Source: Scolanthus callimorphus
Lineage: Eukaryota > Cnidaria > Anthozoa > Actiniaria > Edwardsiidae
DNA: 64,000 bases
Direction of reading: 5' to 3'
NCBI GenBank assembly: GCA_033964015.1
Contig: CM066921.1
Location: forward strand, 25,277,355 to 25,341,354
Part shown: positions 10,644-22,399 of the stretch, one piece after another
How positions within the stretch are numbered: the first letter of the stretch is position 1
Layout: each line of letters opens with the position of its first letter
Notes under the pieces: generated by a model
Told to the model about the DNA's origin: nothing
The model's database searches: none
What the model saw: only the letters and a program-made list of their open reading frames with translations
Translations under genes and position numbers: made by a program

Positions 10644-11260
10644 CTAGGCATTGATCCAGTTTTTACCGATCAAAGTTTTCAACTCCTCGTTAATGCTTGA
10701 CCCTTTTCCTTTGACAGATAGAATATGTCGTACACTGATCTGACGAAAATTTTCAAGGTCTTTTAACTCTGGGGCATAAATCTTGGGGAGTGGCACTCTA
10801 TCGACTACACCCTTAAAAAATGTCGAAACCATGCGGAGTGTTTGCCGCATTTCCGGGTGGCTTTGAAGTACTAAGTGAATGATAAGACATCTTGATTTAG
10901 TGAAGACTCGTAGCTAATTCCTACGTTAGGTCAGTTCTCTGATACGTTGTTGTTATTTACTTGGGCAAGCTCGTTGTTGTCCTCATTACCTCCTGTAGAT
11001 GTATTTCTTTCGCTCTAACTTGCCGGACCGACACGTTCACATTCGACAGACACTGGAAGTTCAGCAGATTGCAGGTCATCATGAAGACAAACATAGTGCT
11101 CACCATCACCTTCAGCAAAGTGGCCTAGCATAACATTATGGACTGGTTCGCCATGATAAGGACTGATGACCTGTGTGGCTAATGGCCCGATTGTAGAATA
11201 CACTGTTATCTGAACTTGAAATAGATTTGCTGCAGCTTGAAGTACTAAATTGTCAAAATA
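10644..11260 (-). pseudogene. OTU-like protease C-terminal fragment
   Basis: The minus-strand frame from about 11,260 to 11,015 reads LVLQAAANLFQVQITVYST, then LGHFAEGDGEHYVCL. This is the second half of OTU-type cysteine proteases (usually 'GdhltLqaaanlf.v.i.v.s.' and 'gHFaEGeGEHYvvl', the last holding the catalytic His). The N-terminal half with the catalytic Cys is absent; the MITE at 11,331-12,273 lies just upstream. A further 68-aa minus ORF at 10,644-10,850 may be a later part of the same protein. OTU and Ulp1 domains often sit in metazoan transposon proteins, so a mobile origin is plausible. Confidence 0.4.
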
Positions 11261-11330
11261 TCTTTTATTTATTGTTTTAGTTTGTTTTTAAATTTCCATC
11301 TTTGGGAGGATCATAAGTTAAAGTAAGGAC

Positions 11331-12273
11331 CAGGGGCCGGTTCCTGAAAGGTGGATTAGCGCTGTTCTAGGGATAAAATTTGCTAATCTAGGAATAAATA
11401 ATTCCTGGAATAAAATCGAGTTCCTGAAAGCGGGAATAGGGCTATTCCCGGGATTAAATTTAGTACACCTCGCGAGCAGGGAATATCTCGCTAATCCAGG
11501 AATAAATCAGTGAAAAACAACGCAAAATTGCATCTAAATACACCGTTTAACTCGTGTTTTTCGCCTTATTTTCACTTAATTGGACAGTAGGTTGCTCCAT
11601 GACCTTAGAACGATGCTTCAACAAGATGACTGAGTGATTTTTAGTGTTCTTTTTTTTCCTTTCCCGTCATCAAAATAGAAAGATCGACGATAAAGTTCGA
11701 TATCTTTCTACCGTGTTCGGGAACAAAATATTTCTCGTCGCTGTTCACATTTAAGAAAAATAAACCTCATCAAGGCCGAGAATGATAATTAACCTAGACA
11801 CTTGTTGTATTGTCAAGAGACAAAATATCTTTTGATTATTGTTTTAGTTTGTTTTTAAAGTGAAACGAAATTTTTCTGCACACCGCCATTTTGTTTCTTG
11901 GGGCCAGTCTCCTCACGGGCACAGGACGCCCAGTAATAGTTAGCTTCTGCACTTAAATTTCAGCCATTGAAATCGCTTTAAAAGCAGTCAAACCGGTTAT
12001 GTTTGTCTTATTCCTGGAATAATTAATCCGGGTATACCTTTTTCTCTTTCTCCGCTTACTAGGGCTAACGCTCAGAAGCACACATGGGATAATATTTCAT
12101 TAGCACTTTAGCTTTCACACAAGGTTAATTCCTTATCTCCATTCCGGGTATACCTTGTTCTTTCAGGAATCAATATTTATTCCTAGTATAGCTAATCCTA
12201 GAATAGCAGATTTAATCCTAGATTAGCCGCTATTCCTGGATTAAGTTAGTCCTCTTTTCAGGAACCGGCCCTG
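11331..12273. mobile_element. Non-autonomous DNA transposon (GGCCGGTTCCTGAAAG ends)
   Basis: The left end, GGGGCCGGTTCCTGAAAG, is inverted at the right end (12,253-12,273). Both subterminal regions carry many copies of a TTCCTGGAATAA / AATCCTAGAATA motif in both orientations. There is no coding capacity over 940 bp. The flanks show AAGGAC and AAGAAC, too imperfect to call a target duplication. Confidence 0.65.
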
Positions 12274-13336
12274 AAGAACAACATATTTCCTTTCAGAAAG
12301 TCGAATATTGAACTTGTTCCGATGTCTGCTTCTACGCTGGCTGCGCCCCTGATCAACGACCCTTCTCTTTTCTTTCTTTTTCAATTGTTGTAATATCATT
12401 CACCGACAACCACAATTCTTTCACCTTGGAAGAGCCTACCGGGTAGCAAAATATCATTGTACTTTCCCGCCTTCAAGTTATGAATCAAGAATCGTTTTTT
12501 TTATTCGGACTATTTGACAGCCCACTAGCTAGATTTAGTTGCTTAAATGTGTGAAAATTTGGCCATTGAAGACGTCGAATTCTGTTTAACAGTTCTATAA
12601 AGCGCAATTGAATATATAGTAGAATCCCATACCTCTATTCTATCGCGCGCGCTGATTGGCTAAGAAGGAGAGGTATTTTTTGTGGAATACCCCAATTACA
12701 CATTTAAATTTAAAAAATCGACGAGTTTTTTAGTTAGTACAGCATTCCCGGACTATTAAACAGATAGCACATACAAAAATCAAATTTGTTTTATAGCTTT
12801 TGATAGAAGTTAGTTACGTTAAAAGCATGGGAAACGTATTTATCTCCATTTTTCGTTCACAGTTTTTCGCGCGCTTTGTGAAACGTGGGCACACGCGCCT
12901 CCACAAAACACAAAACGCTCAAACTCTCGTCTGGTCAACACAACAAGTTTTGGAAACAAAATCTCTCTGGTTCCTCCAAAGTTTCGGGTATCTCTACCCT
13001 GAGTATGCAAGGCAATGTCCAGACTCGATCGCTTTTTTCAAATTGGCTTCAGTCACTTGAGTGTGTCGACAATCTTAAAACTATACCTAAGCTTACTTTA
13101 GACTTGTAACACTGAACTGAATGAATTTTCTCTCATCTGAACATTTATATATTGTAATTTCTTGTTTTAAAGATTCGCTATTGCAGCAAAGCCTAATTTC
13201 AAGGGACTTTCGTTTTGAGATTCAGAAAATTCCATCGCTTTCGCATTAGCGCGGCTTTCAAGCGCACGAAATCCACTATCAATTCTCTTAAATTTAGACT
13301 TAATTTTCTAAAAATGTCCGGTATGGGATTCAAAGA
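12274..13336. other. Intergenic, no gene seen
   Basis: Two overlapping plus frames at 12,800-13,109 lack recognisable motifs. The segment ATCCCATACC at about 12,626 recurs inverted at about 13,320 (GGTATGGGAT), hinting at a further old palindromic element spanning about 12,626-13,330. Confidence 0.25.
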
Positions 13337-13412
13337 AAATCCATTACCTGACTCGGGAATTCCACGCTAAATTTCAATTTAGCGTGGAATTCCCTTGTCA
13401 GGCAATGGATTT
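13337..13412. repeat. 76-bp hairpin
   Basis: Arms 13,337-13,374 and 13,375-13,412 are complementary with a few mismatches; the core of the arms is GGGAATTCCACGCTAAAT. The adjacent 13,413-13,460 (ATAGCGCTATATAAATGT then a TTA repeat) looks like the tail of a SINE-type element. Confidence 0.65.
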
Positions 13413-13944
13413 ACCTATAGAAATAGCGCTATATAAATGTAATTTATTATTATTATTATATTGGCAAAAGGTGGACTGCTAAAAAAACCCGGTTACCTGG
13501 CTCAAATGTAGGTTTACGAATAGGGTAAGGGCTACAGGGGCTAGTGGAGTTTAAGACCGAAGTCTTGGTCAAGTACATGTTATAAATATTGCCGACAGCC
13601 CACTAGCTACATTTGTAAATACAACTGCTAAGAATTCTTAGTGGCATTGCTTTCAGATTGTTCGGAATAGGTTGTAAGCGCGAGAAACTATGACGTCAGG
13701 AACAAACTGGAGAGGAATGACCTCTCAACCAAAACAAACACGGAGCCGCGGTCTCGGTGTCAGTCCAGGTTCAGGAAACATTTCCTTCAGTAAGTTCAAG
13801 TTGTCCATAGTCAAAGCCTTAAGGTGTTTCACTAAGTCAAAACCCCACGGTATAGACGTTAATAAAACGCTTTCGTTGCGGCCCTGTTGTGAGAAACACG
13901 ACTCGACTTTAAGACCATTGAATCAGCGCTTACCTAACGCGAAC

Positions 13945-14165
13945 CATTCTCGTACCAAGAGCTCCCCGGCTCGTCTGTTCGCAGGGGAGGCTCTGGGGAC
14001 ATCCATTTGAGGAGATTGGCTGATTGGCTGATTTTGAGCATTGGAGCATGCGCTGAAAGGTCTTTCTCTCAGCGGCTCTATATCAAACCTCGCGCATGCG
14101 TCAGTGGCTGTCACCAGAGCCTCCCCCGCGAGGTAAAGAGCCGGGGAGCTCTGGGTTCGAGAATG
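13945..14165. mobile_element. MITE with 9-bp target duplication AACGCGAAC
   Basis: The terminal inverted repeats start CATTCTCG and include AGAGCTCCCCGGCTC and GGGGAGGCTCTG on both sides. A perfect 9-bp direct repeat, AACGCGAAC, flanks the element at 13,936-13,944 and 14,166-14,174. The length is 221 bp, with no coding capacity. A MULE-type origin is inferred from the 9-bp duplication. Confidence 0.85.
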
Positions 14166-14668
14166 AACGCGAACGTTTTGCATATTTTCAGCAGACGCAG
14201 CATTTCTAGGCGAGTCTCTTTAGAAACCTTTACTATTAATAATAGACAGGTTTTATCCGATAAGATGACTCAGAGGTTTGAGCTGCACGATCTGAGATCG
14301 TCGATACCCTCGTATTCACAACCAGAACGGTAGTCGGAAATGAACGACAGCATATATATGCAAGTCGAAAGCAATTCATTGCACATGAGCGACTTAGAAA
14401 TTACTGGAAGCTGATTGGTTTATCCAATTAGAACACACTACAAAGAGCTATTGTAAGGTTCCCGCGTCTTGTCATTTGACTTGACTTCCGGTGTCATGGC
14501 GAATGGTTTGCTCTTCGTGAGCTCCCGCTTCTTCTTACTAGTTTTGCTCACCTCAAGTTCTTTATCAGCACTAAATGCTCCGAACCTATCATCAAGTGAA
14601 AGTGGTCTATATTTGTCGTTAAACCTGCACAAACGAGTATTCCCTGACCGAAACAGTGGTCCACGAAG

Positions 14669-15175
14669 ATGTTCGTCTGTTTCTACGCCGCCACCATATT
14701 TGAAGTTCAAGGCTGGGTATTTGTGTCAGAGGTCGGCATGTCTGCACTTTTCCTTGTGATTTTGTCTGGTGATATATCTGTAAATCCCGGGCCTCAAATT
14801 AACACTGCTCTGTCTACAACTCTTGGCAGCGAAGACGATTCTTTATCGGATGTTTCGAGTGTGGACACAAATTTCGGATTCACCGAGTCGGACATATCCA
14901 GCGGAGAGGAGGACGATATTCTTTCTCATTTCAATCTGGGTCTTGGTGAAAAGGGCCTTCGCTTTGGAACCCGGAGCGTCGATGGCCTTACACTGTCTAA
15001 ATTCGATCAGATTAGACTTTGTATGTTGGACAGGAAAACCGACCACAAAGCGATATTTTATCGATCAATGAATCTGCTCTCAAGCCGTCTGTTCCTGACT
15101 CCCTTTATTCAGTACCTGATTATGCTATCCACCGTCGAGATCGAAAGGGGAACAAGAAAAAAGGAGGAGTTCTAA
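14669..15175 (+). pseudogene. LINE ORF start: hydrophobic leader plus 2A-like motif
   Basis: The open frame from 14,669 contains, from an internal Met at 14,738, MSALFLVILSGDISVNPGP and then an acidic stretch (DDSLSDVSSVD, SGEEDD). The canonical 2A consensus is D(V/I)ExNPGP. Here D-I-S-V-N-P-G-P has Ser in place of Glu but keeps NPGP at 14,783-14,794. 2A-like peptides at LINE N-termini are known from invertebrate CR1/L2-type elements; a hydrophobic 2A leader can also act as a signal sequence. The frame ends at 15,175, where the endonuclease continues in another frame. Confidence 0.65.
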
Positions 15176-15600
15176 TTTATGTGAATCAGGATTTGAAGCA
15201 TAAGAGAAGGACAGACTTGGAGGATTCTAGTGTTGAGATCATTTGGTTGGAAATCTACCCATATAAGTCTAATCGTCCAGTTTTATTCGCGGCAGTCTAT
15301 CGACCTCCGTCGTATTTGAAAGAAGATGAGGAGTGGCTAAACAAGAACATCGAGAGTACCTATTTATTGAATCTCGAGACGATCGTCGCTGGTGATATGA
15401 ACGTGAATTATCTCGCGACTACGAGTTTCAAAAAGCATCGCTTAGTTCGCGCACTCTCTACATGAATTTTAAGCAGTTGGTTACTCAGGTTACAAGGCCA
15501 ATCAGTAAACCTGTCTTGACCATGTTTTCACAAATCGTCCCGAGAGGATTCATTCCGTTCGTGTCAGACACTATAGTCTAGCGGATCATTTACCGGTTTT
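15019..15600 (+). pseudogene. LINE AP-endonuclease domain
   Basis: The frame at 15,019-15,465 contains INESALKPS (Glu of the first catalytic motif), YAIHRRDRKGNKKKGGVLIY, FAAVYRPPSY and IVAGDMNVNY ('GDfN' motif with Met replacing Phe). After a frameshift, 'rHysLADHlPVfa'-like sequence is readable at about 15,575-15,605 (SDH-motif position). The order and spacing match APE-type LINE endonucleases. Confidence 0.75.
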
Positions 15601-15604
15601 TGCT

Positions 15605-17300
15605 GTGCGGTCATACAAAGGGAAAGGCAGCCAACGCGCACGGGTAAATCCGCACACAATTACTTATCGCAACATGAAATATTTCGATGAATCACGCTTC
15701 TTGACCTCTCGGAAAGTGATCCCATGGGACACTGTATTCGTGTTTGATTGCATTGATGACATGCTTAGCAGTTGGGGAACAGTTGTTCAACCAGGCGTTA
15801 GACAGTCATTGTCCTTGACGGGAAAAAAGAGTGGCGCGCGAAAAACAAGCTCCTTGGCTGACGGCAGACGTGTTGCAGCACCTCCGGCGGAGAGACGGTT
15901 TTTTAAAGCCACGAGGGGCTCGGATTGTCTTGAGGACTGGGAAAAGTACAAATTGGCGCGAAAGAAAGCGTCAAATGTGATAAAATCTGCGAAACGGAAT
16001 TTCTATAATAACTGCTTCGAGGAAAACAAAGACAACGTCAAAGGAATTTGGAAAACAATCAAGTCTCTTACAAATATGAACATTAAGAAAACAGAAAACG
16101 AAGTAATCACTTCCTCAAAATCGGCAGGCGAATTCAACAAACATTTTGCCTCGACTGCTGATCGTCTTCGATCCTTGTTGCCGAACGTTCCGTTTGATCG
16201 TTCAAAACTTGAGTATTTTGCTCTCTCGAGGAAGGATCCTGAGGTGGAATTCCGCATTCCTGCCATGAAATCTGGTTTTGTTCTTGTCAGTCTTCGCTGC
16301 TTGAAGGCGAGCAAAGCGATGGGCATAGACAATCTGAGTGCCCGGATGTTGAAAATTGCTTCTCCTGAAATTGCGCAGTCGCTTACAAAACTGATGAATG
16401 TTTCCATAAAGTCATCTGTGTTTCCAAGGCGATGGAAAATTGCCAAGTTGCTCCATTATACAAATCTGGAGTTCGGGATGAGATGAATAATTATCGTCCA
16501 ATTTCAGTCCTGCCCATACTATCAAAGACATTGAAGAAGCACGTGTACATCCATTTCTACGAGTACTTACTTCAAAACAATCTTCTCTACGCTCGCTGGA
16601 GGATCAGACAGCTGATTGGTTCTCTTCCTATCTTGATGAAAGGCAACTGATTGTTTCACTCAGTGATACGAGCTCCGAACTTGCAGATGTCCAACACGGG
16701 ATACCACAGGCAGTATCCTGGGTCCTTTGTTATTTATTGTCTTTATAAATGACCTACCACTTCACGTGCAGTCATCCGAGATAAGCATCGACCTCTATGC
16801 AAACGATACTACACTTTCTGCTTCAACTGATTTCAAAGACGTCCCAAAGCTGAAGAACATGTTGATCTCGGCTGTGAACGATGTAGAGGGCTGGACTAAT
16901 AGCAACAAAATGCCTCTAAATGAGACCAAAAGCAAAACCCTACTAGTCACTGGGGAACGCTTACAAGTGCCAGCACACTCCCTTTCTGTTACAACTGCCA
17001 GCGCAAGTACCTTGGAACAATTAGATTCAGTCAGCTCTTAGGACTCGAACTAGATGCCAAACTAAGTTTTACAGATCACATAGAGACATTATGCAAGAAA
17101 ATATCAGCGCGGATAGGGGTTTTAAATAAGGTTAAGGCGTGTCTGCCCTTAAAACAAAGAATTCTTTTCTATAATTCTTTAATTAAGCCACTTTTTAGCT
17201 ATGCAAGCGTTGTGTGGGTTTCGGCCTGCTCCGAAGAATGCCTTACCCGTATCTTACGGTTACAAAAAAAAAGCTGGTCGTATGCTATTAAATGCAGAGC
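15605..17300 (+). pseudogene. LINE reverse transcriptase, internally deleted
   Basis: 15,605-16,486 holds the pre-RT linker and finger region (KASKAMGIDNLSARMLKIAS). 16,432-16,650 continues in another frame with MNNYRPISVLPILSK. The frame then jumps to a 'WfssYLdeRqLI' segment, so motif A (the FxDxxKAFD box) is deleted. 16,680-16,760 has 'GIPQ..SILGPLLFIVFINDLP'. The active-site box at about 16,793 reads YAND rather than YADD. 17,041-17,300 has LGLELDAKLSFTDHIETLCK. Loss of motif A and the YADD Asp makes it catalytically dead. Confidence 0.75.
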
Positions 17301-17919
17301 CCAGAGCAGTATCTTTCCCTTAATATCATATTCTCATAATTTCATCAAATTTGGAATTTAATCCTTTGCTATAAGTACTACTTGATCTGATATATTCATA
17401 TAAGGCGAAGTAATAAAACAAAACAGAACACTCATTTCCTTTGCTCTTAATAGAGCCAGAACAAGGTGACACAATGTTCCGCCACATTATTCATAACTGA
17501 CATACCATTCGTCCTTGAATACTCTGTGTGTGGCGTATTTTTCAAGACTCGTCTATGCACCAGGGCTTGTAGTGCATCGCACATTTCTTCTCCTTATTAA
17601 GCTTGAATGTGAATTCGTAAAAGGCGACAAGCTGATGTAGTTTCTTGGAATGAGGAGAAATCCATTCTCGTATGGCGTACACTTGCCTCACTTTTGCGCA
17701 ATGCGGCTTTGCTCCCTCTTCGCTTGCATTTGTGGTTCTGGTTGTGTAATACCGTCGAATGATCGAGGTAAGAGTCAGACACCTTCCACTGCAATCCCCT
17801 ACGAGTTGATCCACGTCTATATGTGTATGACCAACAAGAAGCCAGCGATGATCTTTTCGAAATCAAGAATAATATTCGGGCATTACTCCAGGGCTCAGGA
17901 CGAATTGCTGATATTTACT
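17300..17919. other. Intergenic, no gene seen
   Basis: Overlapping ORFs on both strands at 17,542-17,925 have no family resemblance and no clear splice context. Confidence 0.3.
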
Positions 17920-18106
17920 AAATAAACCCCTTCTGGCGTCTGTAATATCGGCGGATAATGTCCAAGGATGAGAAATGGTACGAAACATGAACAGCTGGCC
18001 GAGAAGCGAAGCTTCGAGGGAACTGTGGAATTTTGAGGACCATTTTTCATCCGCGGACATTATCCGCCGATATTGCAGCAAGCCAAGAAGGGGTTCATTT
18101 ATTTTA
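17920..18106. mobile_element. Palindromic MITE
   Basis: The left end (AACCCCTTCTGGC, ATATCGGCGGATAATG) is repeated inverted at the right end with few differences (about 42-bp arms). The centre contains a small AAGCGAAGCTTCG hairpin. No clean target duplication is visible. Confidence 0.75.
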
Positions 18107-20737
18107 CATCCCAGCGACTTCACTGAAAAACTCGAGAAAAAAAAACATTGTGAACATGAGAAAACCACTAAACTGCAGTATGGCGCGAAAAGACAAATCG
18201 TAATTGGTGATTGGCTAATATATTTTATTCTGGATGTGATTGGTTGACACACAAAAATTCAATCAAGCCATAACGTGGGGCTACAAGAAATCCGAGATCC
18301 GAGCGAATTCACAAAACAAACTTCGCACAAGTTCTAGTGGCAGTGCTTTCCCTATTGCTTTTCTACAGAAATCTAGCCCAAATTTCGGGCTTTAGGGTCT
18401 GATTCTTTGCCGAACTGTTAATTAATAGTTCTACCGTGAACCGAAGTAAAAATTACAGCTTTGAAATGCAGAGCTGGAAAAATTTAGCGCTGCTGAACGA
18501 ACTTGGCAGTAGGCTTGCTGGACTACACTCGAACTGGTTGAATTTTGGTTGAGCTGGTGGCAAGTTATTTTCTCTTTGCCAAGCTACGACAAAAAATAGT
18601 TAAAAAAGTTAAAAAACAATTAATTTATCGTCATGTTGCTTATTTTTGTCTAGGTCTTTCATTATTTTCGCTAATGTCAAACCGAATTAACTTGATTGAA
18701 ACAACAACAAACAACTTTCTTACCATTGAAAATGTTCACGGCCTATTTAGGTGACTTTTTTTGGTATCGCCTCAGCCACAAATTTCCGTATTTCATCAAC
18801 ATTCCTCGACAAAAACCTTGGTTGCTTGTTTTCCATTATTTTTTAAACAGAAAATATCCAGTTTTTGCTTAAAACATTTCTCTCAGGACGGATATCACTT
18901 CCGACGGACAATATCGTCTGATATCTGTCCTGTGAAAATGTACCACGTGATACGTCTCGACCAATCAGCGCCTGTTAAAATTGATCACTGGGATATAAAA
19001 CCACATAACATCTGGAAAAGTGAGATCTTCAAAGAAAAAGCTTCATAGGTATTTGGAGTGAAGACGAATGATATTATTTTGAAGAACTTGGATTGATCAT
19101 AATGATTTTTGATTAACTGCGCGCGTCGAATTTGGCGCAAAATTCAGGTAAACAGAAGGGAATAAATGCCAAGTACGGTTTAAAGGCAGGTTTCCATATA
19201 CAGTAAATTCCATTATGTCACAAATCAGATTCCCGTTACAACACTGACGTGGTTTTATGTTATTTGTTTTGCTGGCAGCAACATTGTCATTTTGCTTGTG
19301 CACAGGCTATAAAGGCGTACATGTTATTTGCAATAACTCACTGTAAATCGCCCGGAGTTGATCTTTGTCAAGTGCTGGCTGCACCTCCTTCCCCAAATTC
19401 TCATGTCTCCAGGTCTTTGGCCTGACAATGTTTTGCTCCTTATCTCATCCTCTGTGAATTGGGTATATAGCACCCTTTTCATGGCCTCCCTTGGATTTTT
19501 ATATAATTCTGCTATTTCTCGGAGTGGTTTAGCTGTTGCTGCCTGTCACAATGATATAAAACAAATACTATGTATATTTTAGGCATGCCTCACGGGCCTG
19601 GGGTAACTTTTCAGGCTGCAAGAAAGACATTAACCTAATTGCATCTACTTTGTCGAATTTCCAATTGTAATGATTACTTCTAAATAGTTTAAAAAGGAAC
19701 ATCAAAATCACATAAAATTGGACCTTTATATAGTCAACTTAATTAGGTTGTCTGAGAAAATATCAAGTATCTAGAAATCCATATTGTTCATTAAACAACT
19801 TTTCTGTAGCCTTGGAGGGTTGAATAGTTAGAGGGACTCTCTAGGATACATGGTGCACTGAAGACCAAAAGCTCTGGCTTACTGTAGGGATCTACTATCA
19901 ATGATAAGCCCTATGAGGCTCGATAATGAGGAATATCTGGATACTAAGTCAACTTACAACAGTCAGATTATAATGCCTTCTGGGAAGGCCTTCAATTTTC
20001 TTCTGAAACCAAAAAAATACACATTAATTTCATTACTTCCCTTGTTTCCTTTCTTGGATTATAAACCAATAACCAAGATGTTTTAGGTTTCAGGTTTCAC
20101 TTTACTGCTCTATCCAACAACCACTAATTAGCACGCGCGCGGCGCGTCATCAATCATACAATTAAAATCAATTACGTCATTTCCGACATTCTCCCGGGCA
20201 ACAAAATTAAAATCTCAGTTAGCAATCTCAGTTTTCAAGTGTTCATATTGTTTAGAGTTCAGTAAAAGGTATCTTTATAGTTCATTAGTATTTCATTGTT
20301 CATCTGAAGATATGCTTGCAATCTTTAGTTTGGCCCGCTGAGCAGCAGTCCTAGTAGATCTACAACAAGCTACCACATTTTTAGCGGGATTTAAAACGCT
20401 AAAAATAAAAAATAAATGCAATCATCGCTTGAATAGAATAGAACAACGAAACTGGGTAAAGGCTAAAGCATCAATGAGTAGGATATATTTGAATTTCGTG
20501 CTTGAACTGTTCGCATCGCTCAAAAGGTCAGTCGCCGGTCAAGTGATCAACAATATCTCAACGTGATTGGCCTGTTGATACTCATCCCCAGAGCCTCTCG
20601 ACCAGGGAACTCCTGGAATTCTCCAGGTTAAATTGGTGTAGAGTAGCACGATCGAGTAGCATTCAGCACGAGTAGAAGAAGATGGTGTCTCGCTCGTAGA
20701 TCTGTCATGTCATGTCATGTCAAATTGAAATAATGAA
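18107..20737. other. Gene-poor stretch with one short palindrome
   Basis: No exon can be supported. A short palindrome lies at 18,884-18,932 (arms CAGGACGGATATCA and TGATATCTGTCCTG). The rest is AT-rich unique-looking sequence. A GC-rich patch at about 20,131-20,147 (GCGCGCGGCGCG) stands out, but no gene start could be tied to it. Confidence 0.3.
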
Positions 20738-20875
20738 ATGGAGGAAATACACGAACTATGTGAAGTAGTAAACGATGAGACAAAGGAACTATTCAAATGC
20801 AAGACTTGTTCTCGTTTGCTATCTAGAAAGCAAATTTTTGAGTATCACATTCTAAAGACCCACGATTATAATTGA
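20738..20875 (+). CDS. Small ORF with one C2H2-like zinc finger
   Basis: A 45-codon ORF starts at an ATG in fair context (AATGAAATGGAGG). It contains FKCKTCSRLLSRKQIFEYHI then LKTHDYN and a stop. The Cys-x2-Cys and His-x4-His spacing suits a single C2H2 finger. A strong splice donor (CCAG/GTAAGC) lies only 4 bases after the stop, so this may be an exon whose stop is recent, or a transcript with an intron in its 3'UTR. A TCATG pentamer repeat lies just upstream (20,706-20,720). Confidence 0.35.
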   Translation: MEEIHELCEVVNDETKELFKCKTCSRLLSRKQIFEYHILKTHDYN

Positions 20876-20988
20876 CCAGGTAAGCTAACAGACCGAACAC
20901 CGACCAATTTAAACGCCATTACTCAAGTCTCATTTTTGGTGCTTAAACTTTTTTCGCCCTGATTTTGAGCAAACAGCTATAAGGACCT

Positions 20989-21350
20989 GTTTGTATGGGG
21001 AAAGTTGTCCCGGAAGAAGCCAGCTCCTAGCCGAGTTACTCAGGCGAGACACGTTTTTTCCATAGATTTATTTGTAAAACGCAATACACTGTTTACAACA
21101 CGTCCCGGGATGAAGGTTTGTCTTGGGTGCCAGCCTGATAGCTCACGTATCCGAGGCGAGTTATCCCTTCGTTTGTATGGGAAAAGTTGTCCGGGAAGAA
21201 GCCTCCTAGCCGAGTTACTAGGGCGAGACACGTTTTTCCAGATATTTCTTTGTAAAATGCAATAAACTGTTTACATGAAGTCCTGGGATGAAGGTTTGTC
21301 TCGGGTGCCAGCCTGATAGCTCACGTAGCCGATGCGAGTTACCCCTTCGT
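20989..21350. repeat. Tandem duplication, about 182-bp unit
   Basis: Two copies, 20,989-21,170 and 21,171-21,350, both begin GTTTGTATGGG and share GAAGGTTTGTCT.GGGTGCC and CCTGATAGCTCACGTA. They differ by scattered substitutions and small indels, so this is an older duplication. Confidence 0.75.
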
Positions 21351-22399
21351 ATTCCTCATTCCCTTATGGGCCTGTAGAAATTCCACAGTTGCAAATGAAT
21401 ACTCTGTGGAAATTCCAGGGTAAAATGTATGGCCCTGTGGAATTTCAGGGCCAAACCACAGCGACCCCTGTGGAATTTCCAGTTTCCTCGATATGGGGGA
21501 TACGGTTTTTTTACAGAATAAAATAGAATTGTTTATTTCAATCTATTTGTAGTTCCAGGAAGATTCCATACTCGTTGACAACCTAGCAGCCGTCCTCAGA
21601 TTTATCGGCAAATTTGGTAGAGTTCACTGTCAAAAATACATTTCGTCGTGTGCATGAAGAATATTACACATACACAAGAAATGGCATGTTCATCTACCTA
21701 TTCACTAAGGCTTGAAATGCGTTTATGAAAATAAGGGCGTGCTTCGCGCGCAACGAAACAAGTTTTCGATCCCACCTGAAATTATCTTCTACTAGTTCAA
21801 ATAGGAAGAGGATCAATAAAACATTTGACAACCCTGAAGGGGATTAGGTTGATCGTAGTACTTAGAGATGGAGATCATTTCATTTTGACAGTGCCTTGCC
21901 CAAATTTCTTCGACTCCCCAAGTCGAAAAATAAAGATGGGTCCCTTCGGCTCTCTTGAGAAAATATCACTCAAGAAGCTTACCTCCTGGCTGCAAGAACT
22001 TTAACGACCGTCTTCATGTAATGCCTACCATAGTGTTAGCTCAGCCTACTATATTTCGTGGCCACACGACTACCGCACGTGCCTGCTGGCGTACAGGTAG
22101 CTCCGCCTTTGGGACTGACGATTTTGATTGACAGAACTGAGAATCCTAGTGAGTGTCCCCAGGGTGAAGTTTCAGCAAGAAACAGAGCAAGACTAGAATC
22201 ACTGAGCCAAAACGAACTACCATTGAAAAAACCTAAATACGACTTCAAACATGGTTTGAAAACACGGAAACTCCACCCTGGGACCAAGGTACCTCGTACG
22301 CGAGTACCATTTTCGTCCGTCGTTTGCTTTGGCCGCTTCCCTAGAACTTCAGCTAACCCGGTGGAGTAGGCAGAGAGGCCTTGATCCGAGTCACCATTG
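21351..22399. other. Gene-poor stretch
   Basis: Several GTGGAATTTC / GTGGAAATTCC motifs lie at 21,375-21,480. A 103-codon plus ORF at 22,058-22,369 has no recognised domain and is mirrored by an open minus frame. Confidence 0.3.

Larger units (their letters stand above)
14669..17300 (+). mobile_element. Broken LINE with an N-terminal 2A-like peptide, plus strand
   Basis: In order: a hydrophobic start and 2A-like motif (14,738-14,794), an acidic Ser/Asp-rich linker, AP-endonuclease (about 15,019-15,600), RT N-part (15,605-16,486), partial RT palm (16,432-17,041) and RT tail (to about 17,300). All parts are on the plus strand but in shifting frames. The element lacks the RT motif A region and has a changed active-site box, so it is dead. 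No 3' tail repeat is clear. Confidence 0.8.

Noticed and set aside
13690..14333. Plus-strand ORFs of 106-108 codons
   Set aside because: They overlap the MITE at 13,945-14,165 and have no recognisable features.
17542..17925. Overlapping 90-codon ORFs on both strands
   Set aside because: No motif supports any frame; neither strand has a convincing start or splice signals.
22058..22369. 103-codon plus-strand ORF
   Set aside because: No recognised domain or splice context, and the opposite strand is also open over most of it; it probably arises from base composition.
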